From Lumnitzera littorea (lineage: Eukaryota > Streptophyta > Magnoliopsida > Myrtales > Combretaceae): a DNA stretch of 64,000 bases. The position numbers and the translations under genes were made by a program. This document shows, piece by piece, positions 1 through 13,941 of the stretch. Each line of letters opens with the position of its first letter. Within the stretch, counting starts at the first letter, position 1. The notes under the pieces are model-generated. The model was not told the DNA's origin. It did not search any database and worked only from the letters and a program-made list of their open reading frames with translations. The stretch lies in contig JAMXBB010000004.1 in NCBI GenBank assembly GCA_024138015.1, positions 110,004,727 through 110,068,726 on the forward strand, read 5' to 3'.

Positions 1-537
1 ACATCCATATGTTTGATAATAAACTGTTTGATAACTTGTTTGATAGTATAGTAAGAGGGATGTCTCACTAAGCTCTTATAACTTACTCCCCAATAGTTTT
101 CTCCTGCAGGTTGCTAGATAATCGAGTATGGGCTACGAGCCGAGTGTTGAGTACTAGTGTCGAAATGCTTAAAAGTTAGAATATGAGGATAGATTGTGTA
201 AACGATTTGAAATATTATATATAATTATTAATACTATAGTTAAATTTTGTGACTTTTGTAAGTTTGAGTTTTAGAACTTTATTACCTAATCTTATTGTTT
301 GGTAGGGGATACCAATTCTCTGTAGTTCTGATAGATTGTAGCATATCGAATATCTATGGTCATTTATATGTTATAATAAGTTAATTAAATTAAAAATCAA
401 AAACTTTAGTAATTAATCTTTTAGAGTCTTGCAACCTTTGACTTACAAAGCAGTTTTCATATCATGGGTACACACATAATATAAAAATTTTAGACAATCA
501 TATTATGCCTCCTTTAGGGTTATAACAAATACCTTAA
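1..537 (-). repeat. LTR fragment, family C (copy C0), cut by window edge
   Basis: The 3' edge, read on the minus strand, starts TGTTATAACCCTAAAGG. This is almost the same as the start of the bounded LTR C2 at 18455. Similarity to C2 and C1 continues through the block around 290-520 (a 'taggggatacc' block, then a 'ttaattaaattaaaaatc' block). Only the first part of the LTR, in its own orientation, lies in the window. No coding sequence is seen. The edge at 537 rests on the TG start; the other end is outside the window. Confidence 0.7.
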
Positions 538-1361
538 AAAAGGCTTGGTAAAACAAATCATTTTGCAAGTTAGAGGTTATAAAGACACTATTTAATTATA
601 TGATCATTACATTATCTAATTATATTAAATATACTTAAACAATGCAAAAATAACTGTAAAATCCAATGTCTTATGGTTTCACTAGATTATAGAATCCTCT
701 ACCAAATAATAAAAGTAGAAGTCATCAAATCATTCATAAATTTAGAGAACAAAAGGAGATATTCTTCTATCTATGCCACTAAGAGTAAGGTTTATAGTTC
801 CATAACTATAGATATTAAATTCAATTTTTAGGCTTAGGTTTGACTCTTTATACTAAAGTGATAAAGTTTAGAGAATCAAGTCTATAGATTTTAAGGTGAT
901 TAAGGTAGATTTTGTATTGTGAGCTTGAAGTAGAGACTGTAGGACTGATGGCTCCACTCATAACCCTAGTTTAAAGGAGGCTCATGTACATAAAGAGACT
1001 TTTATCGAGCTTAAACCCAAAAGAAGCCCATGAAGAGGTCTATCAATGAAGGTTAGACTCATTTAATCTATCAATCGTTAATGCGATCCAACAGGAAACA
1101 TCAATGATCAAACTTTATAAATACTTAAAGCTTCTTCTCCTTTAGATGTTAAGAAATCACGAAAAACACAATGGTGCTACAAATTTGTCATCTCAAAAGA
1201 TCAAATAAGTACTAAACGTAAAGTACATAATGCCTCTCATCAAGAATAGTAGGATTTGATGCCCAAATAACTCCTCTACCCATCATGTGTGTACTTAAGC
1301 CTCTTAAGATCTCTTGCTCCTCCTTCATGCCACCTCTTTGCCAAATCATTTCTTACTAGAA
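538..1361. other. Non-coding spacer, no recognised feature
   Basis: AT-rich sequence with stops in all frames. I see no gene, RNA or repeat edge here. It is probably older transposon sequence, given what lies on both sides. Confidence 0.5.
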
Positions 1362-3031
1362 TGCCCTAAAATTTAGGACATTAAAATCAATCACGTGTTA
1401 TTACTTTGTAATGACATAATAAAGCTCTTAACCTATCTAAACCTCTCAAAACACTTGTAATAATTACTAAAATCTCAATGTCATAAGCTTACGAACATCA
1501 TATCTAAGTGGTGTAACATAATCTACTATTACAATTATAACATAGGACCAACTAAAACAAATTGACAAAACTAAAGTCCGTACAGGCTCCTACAGTAATT
1601 ATAATTTGCTGGCAATTGATATAATTGAACATATAACTAAAGTCTAGCTCCATTATACAGCTTTAACAACGAAACAACATATAAAGGAGTCTACTCTTCA
1701 AATCAGTACAATCTAACATCAATCAATCTAACAATTAATTATAAACTGTATTAACTGAATAACATACCTAAACATCAATTTGCCTATCCAAAACATAGTT
1801 TAACTCAGCATTCTCACAAGCTACAAACTTGTTTGATATACTTGTAGCTGAGAAACAACAAGGTCCCATGATGGGTGAGTTTAAGCTTAGTGTACGAATA
1901 CTATACATACATGAACATGCCATACAATAATCAAGCCATAAGCATTTAATGCAACAGGTATCATAGACAATCATTTTAATTATCTTTTAATTTAAGCCAT
2001 CATACAACATAAGGGTACTTATAACCCCACTCACACTCAATATATATATATATATATGATATAAATTTAGGTTAGGAGTTACCACCTTTGGCCCCAATAC
2101 CCTTAAACCTACCCTAAATCCTTTTAGTGCATGACTTTACTAAGAACATAGTCATATACCAATTATCAAGGTGCCCCTTAAGATTCTATTATCTTTGGTT
2201 TCTAGGTCAAGCCATACACAAGAAACAAGATATTTTTAGTTGGATGTTAGCTTGTGTTAGAACCTATAAAACAATACAATAAATACTTACCTTAGTGCTC
2301 CTATTGATCTTTAACTAATAATCTTGCTACAACTTGGATTATAACATGTAATAGAGTAATTTAATTATTGGAAAAAGGTTATTGAATGAAATAAAATCAG
2401 TATTTAACAATTAATATAACAAGGACATAAACATGTGGAAAACCTGCGGCCAAACTCAACCCAAAAAACCAACTAGCCTAAAACCTCTTAATTGACAATA
2501 AAGATTAAAACTTTAAAGATAATCTAAAAGTACAACAAAACTTACGTGATCAGTGACACTATATGTAACCAAATATGTGACCCACACTTGCTTTTTGCAA
2601 AGATGAGATTCCTACACTTGTTTTTATGACAAGAATGCACAAAATAAAAAGGTTAAATCCCAAAGTTCAAAATTTACTAGAAAACCTTTTGTTGGAATAA
2701 GTTTCCTATTTATTCGCTTCACTTTTCTTGTGAAAAACCACTGTTTGATGAGCTAGTTAAAGAAGAGGAGCAAAAACTACTATGGTAGAGGAAAGAAACA
2801 TGTGAAAAAGGAAAAGGAAAGGAGAGAGAAAGAGAGAGCAACATGATAGACATTAAGGCATAGAAGTTTAAACTTCCACAATGACAAAAAAGCCTTATCT
2901 TTGAAAAGTTATTACCTATGTATATTAGTGGGTTTTACACTTACATACCATTTTATGTCACTTCTCTAAGGCATGTGTGTACAAGATGAATATTGCACAA
3001 ATGTAACCATTGGAATTGAACCCTTACACCA
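1362..3031 (+). repeat. Possible 5' LTR of a decayed gypsy-like element
   Basis: This stretch precedes a primer-binding-like motif (3039-3056) and a gag remnant. By position it could be the LTR, starting near TGCCCTAAAATTTAGG and ending near ACACCA. No second copy or target duplication was found, so both edges are guesses. It includes a TA microsatellite around 2040-2058. Confidence 0.3.
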
Positions 3032-3038
3032 ATACTTT

Positions 3039-3056
3039 TGGCAACTCCACTAGGGA
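3039..3056 (+). other. Primer-binding-site-like motif
   Basis: TGGCAACTCCACTAGGGA resembles the 'TGGCGACTC.GCTGGGGA' motif that follows the 5' LTR in some plant Ty3/gypsy (Tat-type) elements. It lies about 8 bases after a CA that could end an LTR and just before a gag remnant. The family match is from memory and the bases have drifted. Confidence 0.35.
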
Positions 3057-3129
3057 AGAGGAAGCGGACAACTTAATGATGGTAACCCTAAGAAGAAGAA
3101 TAACTCTCTCCACTAGTAGTTGAAGATGT

Positions 3130-4900
3130 GAATCAATTCATTGCACCATACAAATAGGTATGCCTGATAATGTAAGTGATGTGCATTATTCAAAAGTTAA
3201 TAGGATAGGACATTGAATTAATTTGTGGAAATATTTAGTAAGTAAACGTTTGGCATGGCTACTTATGCTGCCACTCAATAAGGTGTAACTTCGCTAAATC
3301 TTGTTACTGTTATGCAACAACATATTGCTAGGCAAGTCAACTATGTAATCCTCCTACTATTAATGAAAAAGTTGTTCATAAGGGTAATGGGTAATTTCTT
3401 ATATAGAACTTGTGCTTATGCAACATTTAGCACCAAAAGTAAGGGATACAGGAGTTCAATTTAGAGTCTTTCGTACTCTCATGTTATCATATACATTGCG
3501 ATTGGTGGACTTATCAATCACCTTAATCCTGCCTTTGTTACACTAGTAGAAGTTACAAATGTTTGCCCCTAAGGGATCATTTATCACTAAGGAAGATCTG
3601 GATATGTATCTAAAAAAGATATAACCAAAGTTTATTGTCGAAGTATTAGATATTAAATACCCCTATGAGTAATGGATCATTGCCAAGCAATATTTGAAGA
3701 TGTAAACCTTAAAGTCTTGCTATTCCATGTAAGACAGGAAGTTCTAAAGAACACTTGTTAAAATTTATTGAAACTCTGAAAATATATGAGCTTGACGATG
3801 ACTTGAAGCTAAACAGGTTCTCTAAGTTACTGATCAAGAAGACATACATTTGGTATGTCCATCTCCCTTCTAGATTAGTGAATTGTAGTGAGCTATGTGT
3901 AAGAATAGAAAAGATTTTATCTACTCAAGAAAAGGGTGATCTTGACTAACATAGGGCCAAGTCAATAGAATCCAAGAGAAGATCTAATGGAGTACATTGA
4001 ATGCTTGTTGAAGTGTTCTTTAGATATTTAGGATATGCACAATTAAAGGAAGTTGGTGATGTCTATATCCAAAGGAATTTCACCAAATATGCTATACATT
4101 TGGAGAATCTCTCTTTATTTTGTTTGCATTGGGTGAAAATGTGCAAAGGAGTAATAATCTAGTTGTATGATAGAAAGGAGAGAGTAGAAGGCTTAATAAG
4201 CAGATATCATTAGTGAGCTTAACCTTATGTGAGAATTCTAAAGGAGTAAAAGAGGCTTAGAAATGAGAAGTTTGTAAGATTCAACCCATCATTGTCATAC
4301 CCATACTTAATGGAAAAAGTATATGCGATGCTCAATTAATGGCTGTAGATGGGAATATCAAACTCTTGAGGATTAGGTGGTAAACCACTAATGAAGAAAA
4401 GAATGACCCTAAATTTTACATATTACATAAGACCATGGATCATCCTACTAATAATTGTTGGACCCCAAAGAAAATGTTTAATGAAAGAACTCAAAATATA
4501 ACACTTATAATTAAAAATAATGATGCTAGAAACAATCCACTCTTGATTCACAATAATTAGTGTAGTCCCCTAAATGTTGTCACCCACTGATTTAACCACC
4601 ATGGAAGTTTAAAATCACAAAGAAAACACAACCAACCTTTGTAGTGTAAGTTCCTAGTTTGTTGTTATACTTGGTGAATCTACATCTTTTTTTTAGTCAT
4701 TGTAGTTCAAAATTCCAATGTGGGATAACAAAATAGGATTTCAAAAGAAGTTTACTTTTCCATTTATTAGAAAATGGAAGAACCTAAGTTTTTCAAGTTT
4801 TTGTGTTTCATATCGCTTGCTTATGTCTTTTTGTCATTTTAGGATCTCAACTCCGAAAGTGTCAAAATAAGATACTTTGCTCTCTTTTAGAATCATTATT
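3130..4900 (+). pseudogene. Decayed retrotransposon gag region
   Basis: The best-preserved part is 3755-3949, a 64-residue frame with the gag-like pattern KFIETLKIYELDDDLKLN, then a KTYIWYVHLP segment and a conserved STQEK. This is the TW(Y/F) core typical of plant Ty3/gypsy retrotransposon gag proteins. Downstream, around 4000-4130, another frame gives a 'DVCIQ-GIF ... HLENLSLF'-like segment. Stops and frameshifts are everywhere, so no protein can be made. Neither protease nor reverse transcriptase follows, so the element is truncated. It is unrelated in position to element A at 11155. Confidence 0.7.
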
Positions 4901-6150
4901 AGTTATGTTGGAATCTTAAGATGTTCTTTTCTTAAAACACAAGTTTTGAAATAAAAAATAAAATGTAGAAACTAAAATTAGAAAAAAAAAAAAGAAAAAC
5001 TTAAATACTTTTGGTGTAACTTTTCTCACTTTTCATTTTCTTTTATAGACCATCAATTGTAGGAGCATTGAGAAAAATTATACTGAAGGAATTAAATTTA
5101 AATAATTTAGGATTTAACCTTAGACAAAATTTACAATTAAGTAATAAAAATAAATTAAAATATCTATTTATTAATTTGAAAAAAATTATAACTTAGAGAA
5201 TTTAAAAAATGATGTGGATAACAAATAATTGGGGGTTAGATTATACTATAATTTAAAAATAAAAAATTACTAAATATATAGACTATAAGGAATTTAGGAT
5301 ATAGAGATTTTTATCAATAATTGTGGACAAACAAGACTAGAATTTGATAAATAAATTAGAAAATGGTTGTAGATAATAAAATTTGGTATCTAGTAAATTG
5401 TTAAACTTTAAAACTTAAGAGCTAACCATTTGAAAATGCTACATTATTTTGGTGGACTATCTTATGTCAAAATGCTTTTTTGCAAAATCAATTTTAATAG
5501 AGCATATGATGTCAACGGCCTAAGGTAAAGAATTAGTCGAGAAGTAGACAATGCAGATTATATGCTAAGGTCCCTAAGGATTCAATATAGCTCATTAGTC
5601 TTGGTTAACCATTTTATGTAGAAAGACAATTGTTCATCCTAATTTAGTTTATATCTCTAATTACTTTTGTTATCATGTTTGATAATTTTTTAGTTCTAAT
5701 TTATACTATAATCTAACTAATTATTTTATTCTTCATATAGGTTTTTTAAGGTTCTCTAGGTCCTATTTGTTCAAATAAATGATTAGACAACTTGATTTAC
5801 ATCAATTAGATGTTTGGTTTAAATTTCGCACATATAATTCCTTACATTAAATTCCAAAAATGTAACTTATCTAATTTCTTTATTTGCTTGTCAAAAAAGA
5901 AAATATAAAGAAACAAGGTTCTTTCTAAAGACCTATATTGTCATTTTTTTTTTTTCATTTAAGACTTGAGTTTTCATAGAAAAGACCCAATTCAAAGGTT
6001 AAATGCAAAATTCCGATATTCCCTAAACCCATATAAACCTAAAGTCTAGTTAGGGTAGATTCATTCTTAAAATTTATAATAGTGAAAAATAGACTATCTT
6101 TGTATTATGTGATCTATAAATATCATCACAAGTAAGTGTGGAAATAAATA
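4901..6150. other. AT-rich spacer
   Basis: No ORF, RNA or repeat edge can be supported. Poly-A/T runs are common (for example 4980-4993 and 5945-5955). It may include the 3' part of the element whose gag precedes it. Confidence 0.4.
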
Positions 6151-6169
6151 AAGTGAGTCCCATAAACTC

Positions 6170-9100
6170 ATGTATCTTATTCCAAGAGTCCATAGTCTTA
6201 TCTATTGGATAAATTTAAGCCGTATGTGAAAGTTAATCGATTAACGTAATATTTCACACGTGAGTTTTAAGAATTAAACGATGGCACGTCGTGAGTTCAA
6301 AATAATGAACTAGAATAAAATAATAGAATTTTACTTAAAAAACAGATAATTTCGCTAAATTATGTTATGTTATAATTTACCTCGCTTAAACGCATAAATT
6401 AGGTAACAAAAAATAACTAAACTTTAGAAATAAATTATTTTGACGCAAAAATTATAAAGTAACCTAAAATAATATATAAATATAGTATGTATACCCCAAG
6501 TATAATTGTTATATATAATTATATATACGAAAATACTTAAAATACCCTAAAATACTCATAATTAACTAAATAATTATAGGAAAAATAATTAAAAAATAGG
6601 ACAAATTGATAAAACACCAAAATTTGCAATGGTTAGGTCATAGCTTGCACTATGGATAGTTGTTGACAAATCTCCTCCACATTAGGACACCTAAATATGT
6701 AAGATTAAGAAGATAAAAGACTTTAAGAGAGAGAAAACACCCATAAGACACTATACAAGCTTAGGAAAATTCAGCAAAACTTCTCTGAGTGTTTTTCAAA
6801 ATATGGAGAATTCTAAAAAAAAAATGAAAAAGGGGTAGAAATAATTAAAAAAATTCCGGAAAAATTGGAAGGCAAAACTGCACAAATCGAGCATAATTGG
6901 AGAACCTAAGTCTAGAGGTTACTTGGAGGCAAATTACCACCATCACTCAATAGTAGTGGCTATGCCTAGCTTGGTCGACAACTAAGGAGTAGTTGTTGGT
7001 GCTTGGATGACCACCATTTCGATGAGTCATTTTGGTACCTAATTTTCCTTAAAATTGTAAAAATATTAAATTAACTCCAAAAATTATGAAAAAAAAAAAT
7101 TATTTTGGTATATTTTTATATGTACATTAAGAGAAAAATATCATATGAAAAAATTTTCAAATAGATATAGTATTTCCTTAAAAAACGGAGCAAAATCAAT
7201 TGATTTTTGAAGTTTAATTAAATAACCCTATTGATGTAGTTTCATTGCCAAAATTTTTCTAAAGAGTCCTTATATCATATATGAATGTTGTACGAAGATT
7301 TTTTGGAAAAAAAAAATGATTTTCATAATTTTTATGGATTTTTGAGCCTTTAAATTGGAGAAAAATGCCATTTTTCTTGAGGATTTTGTATATAGAGCTT
7401 GATGAAATCCTTAATGTCAGGTTCTAAGGTTTATTTAGATCACATTTTACTTTGAAGAATAATATGGAGTTGTGTAGTCTAAGTAGGAGATGGGATATGG
7501 GCAAGTTGGTGAATATGGACTTAATGCATTAATAGGTAAGTATGTGAATGAATTTGAAAAATTTAGTATTGATATGATAAATCTAATATGTGAACATGAT
7601 TTTACATGTCTATAATCTGGAATATGATGTGAGATAAGTTATTTCGAGTAAATTTGTAAAATAACTTTGTTCAGACAGTTCTTCAGAAGGTTGGTTTGTT
7701 GGAAAATGAGTTAATTCCAAGTTTAGAGACTTGATAAAAAAAACTACTTGATATGACTTGATTAGAAAGCTACCTGATGTGAAATACTTGGCTGATATAA
7801 CATTTGTAGATTAACTAAAGAATTCCTAATTGGCAGGGTTGTTTATAGATACCTCTTCAAAGAGTTACTAATAAATAAGGATATTTTCAAACACCTCTTT
7901 AGAGAGTTTCTAGGTAACGAAACTATTTTTAGATACTTTCACAGAGAGTTATAAAATAAAAATTGTGTTAACAATATTGATTAAATACTTGATCAGAAGG
8001 TTTTAGGGAAAAAAACTACATTAATTTTAGTGTTCGGAACATTATTCAGAGACTTTAGTAACAAGTTAAAACTTAACCTAAGACTTAATAAATCTATCCA
8101 AACTATATGTAAGAAATTAAAAAGTAAACATATACTTTCTATTTAGCAAAAACTAAAATATTTATATTGATTATTTAGGGACTTACGAAGGGACTAAGCA
8201 CGAGAAGCAAAGATTAACTCGCCTCAACATTAGGTAAGTTGAGATCGATACTTAATAGTATATTGGAGTATCATTTCAGGATACTTAGAGAATTAAAAGT
8301 ATTTATTTGTGGTTATAGTTAGATTATTTGTACGTATGCTATATGTGTGCTTGTGATACTGATTGATGATTGGAAGTTGAACTCTAAGTGTTGTTTTCTG
8401 CTTGAACATAGCATGTATTACATATATTGCGTGTATGAACTTGGTTGCTCACCTTATAATCTGGACTAATCTTAAGACAACTAAAATCTAGCCTAACATT
8501 CACAAAACTCAATAGGGGTAACGACTAGGTTGTTAGGCTAAATATCGACGCTTCGATAAGCATAACAGAAATGATTATTTCCCCATCCTTAGTCTAACTA
8601 TGTGATAAGCAAAGGGGTCGCAGCAAGGTTGGAAACCATGGCTCGAATGTTGTCTAAGGAAGAGAGTGTCTCCACTACATAAGCTTAGATTTACTCTGAT
8701 TGTATCACAATGTAACTCTTCAAAATCTAAGTTAGAGTGGATGAAATTTCTCTAACTTTATAATCAATCAGTTAAACATTGTGAGATGATGTATCATTTG
8801 CTTGTTAAAATTGCATTTAATTAATGATTGAACAACCATGTTTGCTAATGTACTCTTATTACTCTATCTTTTCTTACTAAACTAGTTGAGCTGACATTCT
8901 AATAGATTGTTTTGCAGGTATGGAGTAGTACCTAAAGATGCCTCATTACAATAACTAGCAAGTTAGTTCCAAAGGGCTAGGAAGTGAGGAGTTTAAGATT
9001 AATGAATGGATCAATGTTCATATCATTTTTTTTCTTTTCTTTTGTGGGAAGACTATAAGATCTTTGTGGGAGGCCTTATAGTTTTTGTTGACTCGCAATA

Positions 9101-9429
9101 TATCTATATTATGTAGTAAGGTCTTCTTGTTAAGTTGTACAATACTCTTGGAAGTTTTCAAACCTATGATATATATAAAACTATGTAAATGACTTGAACT
9201 ATATGTAAATATGGAAAACTAAATTTTGTAAAGTGTTACTGCACAGTTATTATATATCACAAGTGTCCATTTAACTACTTTAAAGCTAGTTAAGACGTCG
9301 ATTGCGTTGTGTCGACTATAATTACATTAGCAACTAAGGTGGATAGCTTCTAGCTTAGGTGGATAGCTTCTAGCTTAGGTTAGTTTACATGACAAAGCTA
9401 TTATAACTCCTCAAGTTTAGGGCATGACA
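6170..9429 (-). repeat. Solo LTR, family B (copy B1)
   Basis: Read on the minus strand from 9429, it begins TGTCATGCCCTAAACTTG, matching the starts of B2 (16142) and B3 (48049 on the minus strand). Shared landmarks follow in the same order: an internal block around 8430-8760, a GC-richer block with short 'accaccat' repeats around 6900-7040, and an AT-rich tail. No internal region or partner LTR is seen, so it is a solo LTR. The low edge is approximate because the tail has diverged. Confidence 0.65.
9341..9380. repeat. Perfect 20-bp tandem duplication
   Basis: GGATAGCTTCTAGCTTAGGT occurs twice in direct succession inside LTR B1. The copies are identical, so the duplication is younger than the LTR insertion. 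Confidence 0.95.
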
Positions 9430-11154
9430 ATTTTGAGTGGATAGGTAAGGTCAAAGTAGTAATTAAATTATTAGATTAAGATGGAAAAGGGAGGTTAATG
9501 TAAATCCTGCCAATTTAGCCTTTTAAGTATAAAGTTAAACTCGAGTATTGTAAATAACTTCTTAAGACAACAGAACCGATAAACTTACGATTGATTAAAA
9601 TTTTAATTACGAAATCTAAAATGAATATGTAAAACACTAATGTACTGATCGAAACCCTAATCATGTATAAAAATTATAAACTTTATATATGTATAAATAC
9701 TAGAGATTAAATTAGAATATAATAAAAACCTTAAAAATTAAACTTTAAGCTCATAAACATACAGATTTATTTCCATAATAATAAAACCCTAATTGGGTAC
9801 AATTATCGATCGATATGCTTAATCGTGTAAAATTGCTAATGAATGATTAGAGATAACTCTTAAATGCTAATAAACATAAAAATAATAAATTAATTTATAA
9901 AATAGATAATATTATTTTATAATTATGAATAACTTTATATATATATATAAATAAATTAGTGTTATATAAATTTAATCAGTTGAATTTAATTTTATTATTT
10001 ATTCGTTATTTATGTATTATAAAGTCAATGTTACTTTTATATCTTATAATTTTCTTTATAATTGTAATATATATTACAATTAATATTATTTATAGGGTTA
10101 TAAATATTTAAAAAATTCAAAAATTTATTTTATTTATTTAGTCCCTTATTTTTCCTTTCTTTCTTATTTTTTTTATTTTCGTTTTCCCCTTCTAATTTAT
10201 AATTGCTACATATACATAATATTATTATTTTAATTTTGAATAAAAGTCAAAAGGTCACTTTCAAGCATTTATTTCTCTTTTCTTTTCCTTTCTCTTCTTC
10301 TTTTTTTTCTCTTTGTCCTTTTTGTTGCCATGATAATAATTAACTAATTAGAAAAAATTACAATAATAACAAAATTAATATAATTGATCAATTAAACTCA
10401 AAGATAAGGAAATAGTGAAATTAATATAAATTTGACTTAAAAATAAAATATTATAAAATATAAAATTTATAAATTAATTAAATAATAAAATAATAAAGAA
10501 AAACTTAAAATTTATAAATAAAATTATTTGGGTCAAAATAACCAAATTCGTAACATTTTAGGCTTATATTGAAAAATGCGGGTTTCAACATCTAAAACAG
10601 ACCCTATTACGTAAAAATACGTTAAAAAACGATAAAAATATATTATAAGATCATAAAAATCGAAGTTAAAATAAAAAACTTATATGCGATTAAAGATTTA
10701 AGATAAACCTAAAGGAATAAATAAAATAACTAAGTTAATTGACTCTATAAACTAATAATAAGGAGAAATGAATAAATATATAAGATATCATGATCTATAA
10801 AAATACAAATATATTTATTATTTACCTTAATAAATAAGTTAGATCGTATTCCTACTATATTTAGGTTATTGTGAGAAATTAAGTAAACTGCAGTAGATAT
10901 TTAGTTAATTAAGAAGCCTAGTTTTTCCAAATATTTAGAAGTCTTATTATCTTTTAAGTACCCGATTATCGAGTCTTGAAAATTCTAAAGGCTTAAAGAG
11001 TGAGCAATAATCAAAGTGAGTAATAATCTAAGTGAGCAAGTTTTAATAACTTACTATCTACTTGTGCATGATATTTGCTTGATGTTTTGTTGGTTGTCAT
11101 TGTTTATATGTTTGAATGACTATTTTGCTAGTGTGCAATCATTTGTGTGATCAT

Positions 11155-12059
11155 TGATAGGAATCCAGCTACTAGGCTTTTAACTCGTAGCCAAGCCCGA
11201 AGGCTAAAAGGCCTAGCGAGGTAAGTTTTCCTGCTCAAGCCAACCTATATCGAAATTGAGTTTCTCCTTGCTGTTGATTAACTCTACATGCCGAGTAGTT
11301 TGACTACCCACCTCTCAAAAGTTGTGTGCCAACTTGAAGAATGCCTAGATTGCAACCAATCCCCGCATACCTACTCGGTTATGTCTAAGCCAAACACTTC
11401 CTTGGCATTATCTCGCTAAGAGACCAAGAGAGTTGCCTTGAATTAACTTTCAACCACTTCTACTCGGCCGAGTCCATGCTTGCTAGGCACCCCTACTCAG
11501 ACATTCGATCAGCTCATATTCTTTTGTCTGCATCCTCCAATAATGCCACTAATGTATTACTACCACATAGCTAGGACCGTTCATAAAATTTGCTACATAA
11601 TCATTACTTTTTTAGTGAATGTTCTTTTTCACCCTTTGTATACTTTGTATATTATTTTTTTAAGACAATATCCTTTTGGTCTTTTTCCTTTTTAGGCATA
11701 TTGCTTTAAATTTTCATATATAAATATCCCTTGTACATGTAGCCGCAAACATCAAATTATCATTAATACACTGGATATTTTTCCTCTCATAAACATTGTT
11801 TATTTACCTTATCCTAACCCTTAAGCAAGGCAAGGTGGCAAGTATCCTCACCAAACCATCTCGTGCATCATATCAAGCTGTGCCATGAGTCCTCAGAAGT
11901 TCCATTGATGCGTCATATTCTTTGGAGCTGTTTGTGGGTTTTGCTTACTTTTTCATTCGTTTTTCATCCTTATATGCATTTCCCATCACCCTTTCAAGCT
12001 TTCGGTAAGTTTAGATCCATCCCTGTAACTGGCCTTGTCCTTGGTAACGATATGCATCA
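11155..12059 (+). repeat. 5' LTR of element A
   Basis: It begins TGATAGGAATCC and ends GATATGCATCA, about 905 bp, and aligns along its length with the 3' LTR (28428-29338). A TATA box (TATATAAATA, 11717-11726) lies at the place expected for the LTR promoter. Small frames inside it (11480-11695, 11863-12096) are not genes. Confidence 0.88.
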
Positions 12060-12061
12060 TC

Positions 12062-12074
12062 TTGATACCAGAGC
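12062..12074 (+). other. Primer-binding site of element A (initiator-Met type)
   Basis: TTGATACCAGAGC lies two bases after the 5' LTR. It differs little from TGGTATCAGAGC, the usual plant site complementary to the 3' end of initiator methionine tRNA. Confidence 0.7.
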
Positions 12075-12659
12075 GAAAGTTTTATTTAGATTATAAGAGT
12101 TTGTTTCGAAGTTCTATCTATACTTTGTTTTAAGCATATGAAACGGAGCAATTTTTCTATATTGACTTAGTTGCCATGTTTGCTGAATATTGAGCTTCTA
12201 GTTTAAAGGGAGTACATGTTGTTGGATTTGGAGAAGTAATGTCAGTTATGACTCTAACTTGAAGATTTGGGGTCGAGTTTGTTAAAGAAAATGACTAAAC
12301 CAAGTATCAATGCTAGTGTTAGGGACGACAATAGTGGTGTTGTCCACCATAGCCAACAATCCTAAAGTATCCTCAGAAGTACTGACGAAAGACTTGATAA
12401 GATGGCTAGCCTCCTAGTAAATTTAACCTGGGCAGTTCATGCATTGGCTTATCAACCTACTGAAGCCATGTATAACACCCCATAAGCTACCTAACCTATT
12501 AGAGGTCAAAACCCAGCTCAATAAGTTCGAAGTGGAAGAGTAGGTAGATGAGTGAGAAGAAGAATTGACTTGGAAGAAATGGACGACGTTGAGGAAGAAG
12601 AGTACAAAGAAGAAGAAGAAGAAGAACGAGCTCGAGCACCCCAAGCATCTGACCATGTA

Positions 12660-13560
12660 AAGCTTTAGATTTCAAGCTTTAATGGATCAGAAAGTACGAA
12701 TAAATACTTAGATTAGGAGGAGAAGGTGGAACATGTTTTTTATTATTACCAATATGAAGATTACAAAAAAGTGAGGATTGCTACTATTGAGTTCTCCAGA
12801 TATGCCACCACGTAGTGGAAGAATTTCCAGACTATAAGGAGACAAGAAGGATATAGAAAGATTAATACTTGGCCTAAGATGAAGAGAATACTTAGAAACA
12901 GATTTATGCCAGATACTTATCTACAATACACATTTACTCTACTTCAGGAGTTGAGATAAGGAGGCTGAACTATTGACAAGTATGTCTAAGAATTCCAATT
13001 ACTTATAATCTGCTGTGAAGTGGAGGAACCACCAATACGGACAGTCTTTAGGTTTCTTATTAGATTGAAAAGTGACATCCAAGACATTATAGAGCTCCAA
13101 CGATTTACTATAATGGATGAGGCTATACAAATTGCTCAATGAGTGGAAAGGTAAAAAAGGAGCCAAATGCTAACCCGACCATCAACTAACCAACCTATTT
13201 AGTTAAGCCGACCTGTTCAAGGAAGCTATTGAGGTCAGTCGATTACTGAATCGATCAAATGAGGGGATGTTAGGACTGACCAAAAGGGCCGAATAGAATG
13301 TGACATGCCGACTTAAACGTACGAGAAAGTATAAGGATCTAGAAGAAAGATGAGCCAGATCAAATGCTAAGAGTTTAGACATATGGTTCATAGTATCCGA
13401 ATTGAAGGACTATGGTCATTAAGGGAGACACTCTGATGCTAGAAGTGAAAAGTACCAATGAGGAACTAAAGGAGGAGTGCATTGCCAAGAAAGAAACTTC
13501 TCAAAAGAATGAATTGATTGAGAAAGATGTGTTTGCCAAGGACTTAGATTAGTTAATCCT
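12660..13560 (+). pseudogene. gag of element A
   Basis: Read with stops ignored, it gives the retrotransposon gag core: a 'FNGSES..KYLD' start, 'KVEHVFYYYQY', 'FSRYATT.WKNF', 'TWPKMKRILRNRF', then 'FLIRLKSDIQDIIELQRF' and 'QIAQ.VER'. A broken Cys-His knuckle remnant follows near 13370. In-frame stops (for example inside the W.KNF and LR.GG segments) make it non-functional. Confidence 0.8.
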
Positions 13561-13639
13561 AGTTGTGCGATGTGTAATGAACATGGAACCCTTATACGAG
13601 AAAGAGCAAAGGGAGAACTTGTTTCATATCACCTGTAAG

Positions 13640-13941
13640 GTAAATAACTAGCTGTGCACGCTAATTGTGGATAGTGGTAGTTGCACCAATATGGCATCAG
13701 CCGATTTGGTCATGAAGTTAAAGTTGCCAACTATCACGCATTTGAAGTCGTACAAGTTGCATTGGCTAAATGAGAAGAGAGCACTACATGTCATTTAGCA
13801 AGAACTACTGTCGATTATAATTGGAAATTACTTCGATAAGATCCTTTGTAACGTGTTGCCCATAAGCGCATCATACGTATTACTAGGCCGACCATAGCTT
13901 TTTGATAGAAGAGCTATACATAATGGATACAGGAACACTAA
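13640..13941 (+). pseudogene. Aspartic protease remnant of element A
   Basis: The frame reads LIVDSGSCTN at about 13660-13690, keeping the D-S-G catalytic triplet of retroviral-type proteases. Later it gives VLLGRP (near 13880-13900), the second conserved motif. Stops interrupt it and an LTR-like insertion follows at 13942. Confidence 0.75.

Noticed and set aside
12423..12656. 77-codon minus-strand frame with a poly-Phe run
   Set aside because: Antisense shadow of the GAA/GAG-rich start of the gag region of element A.
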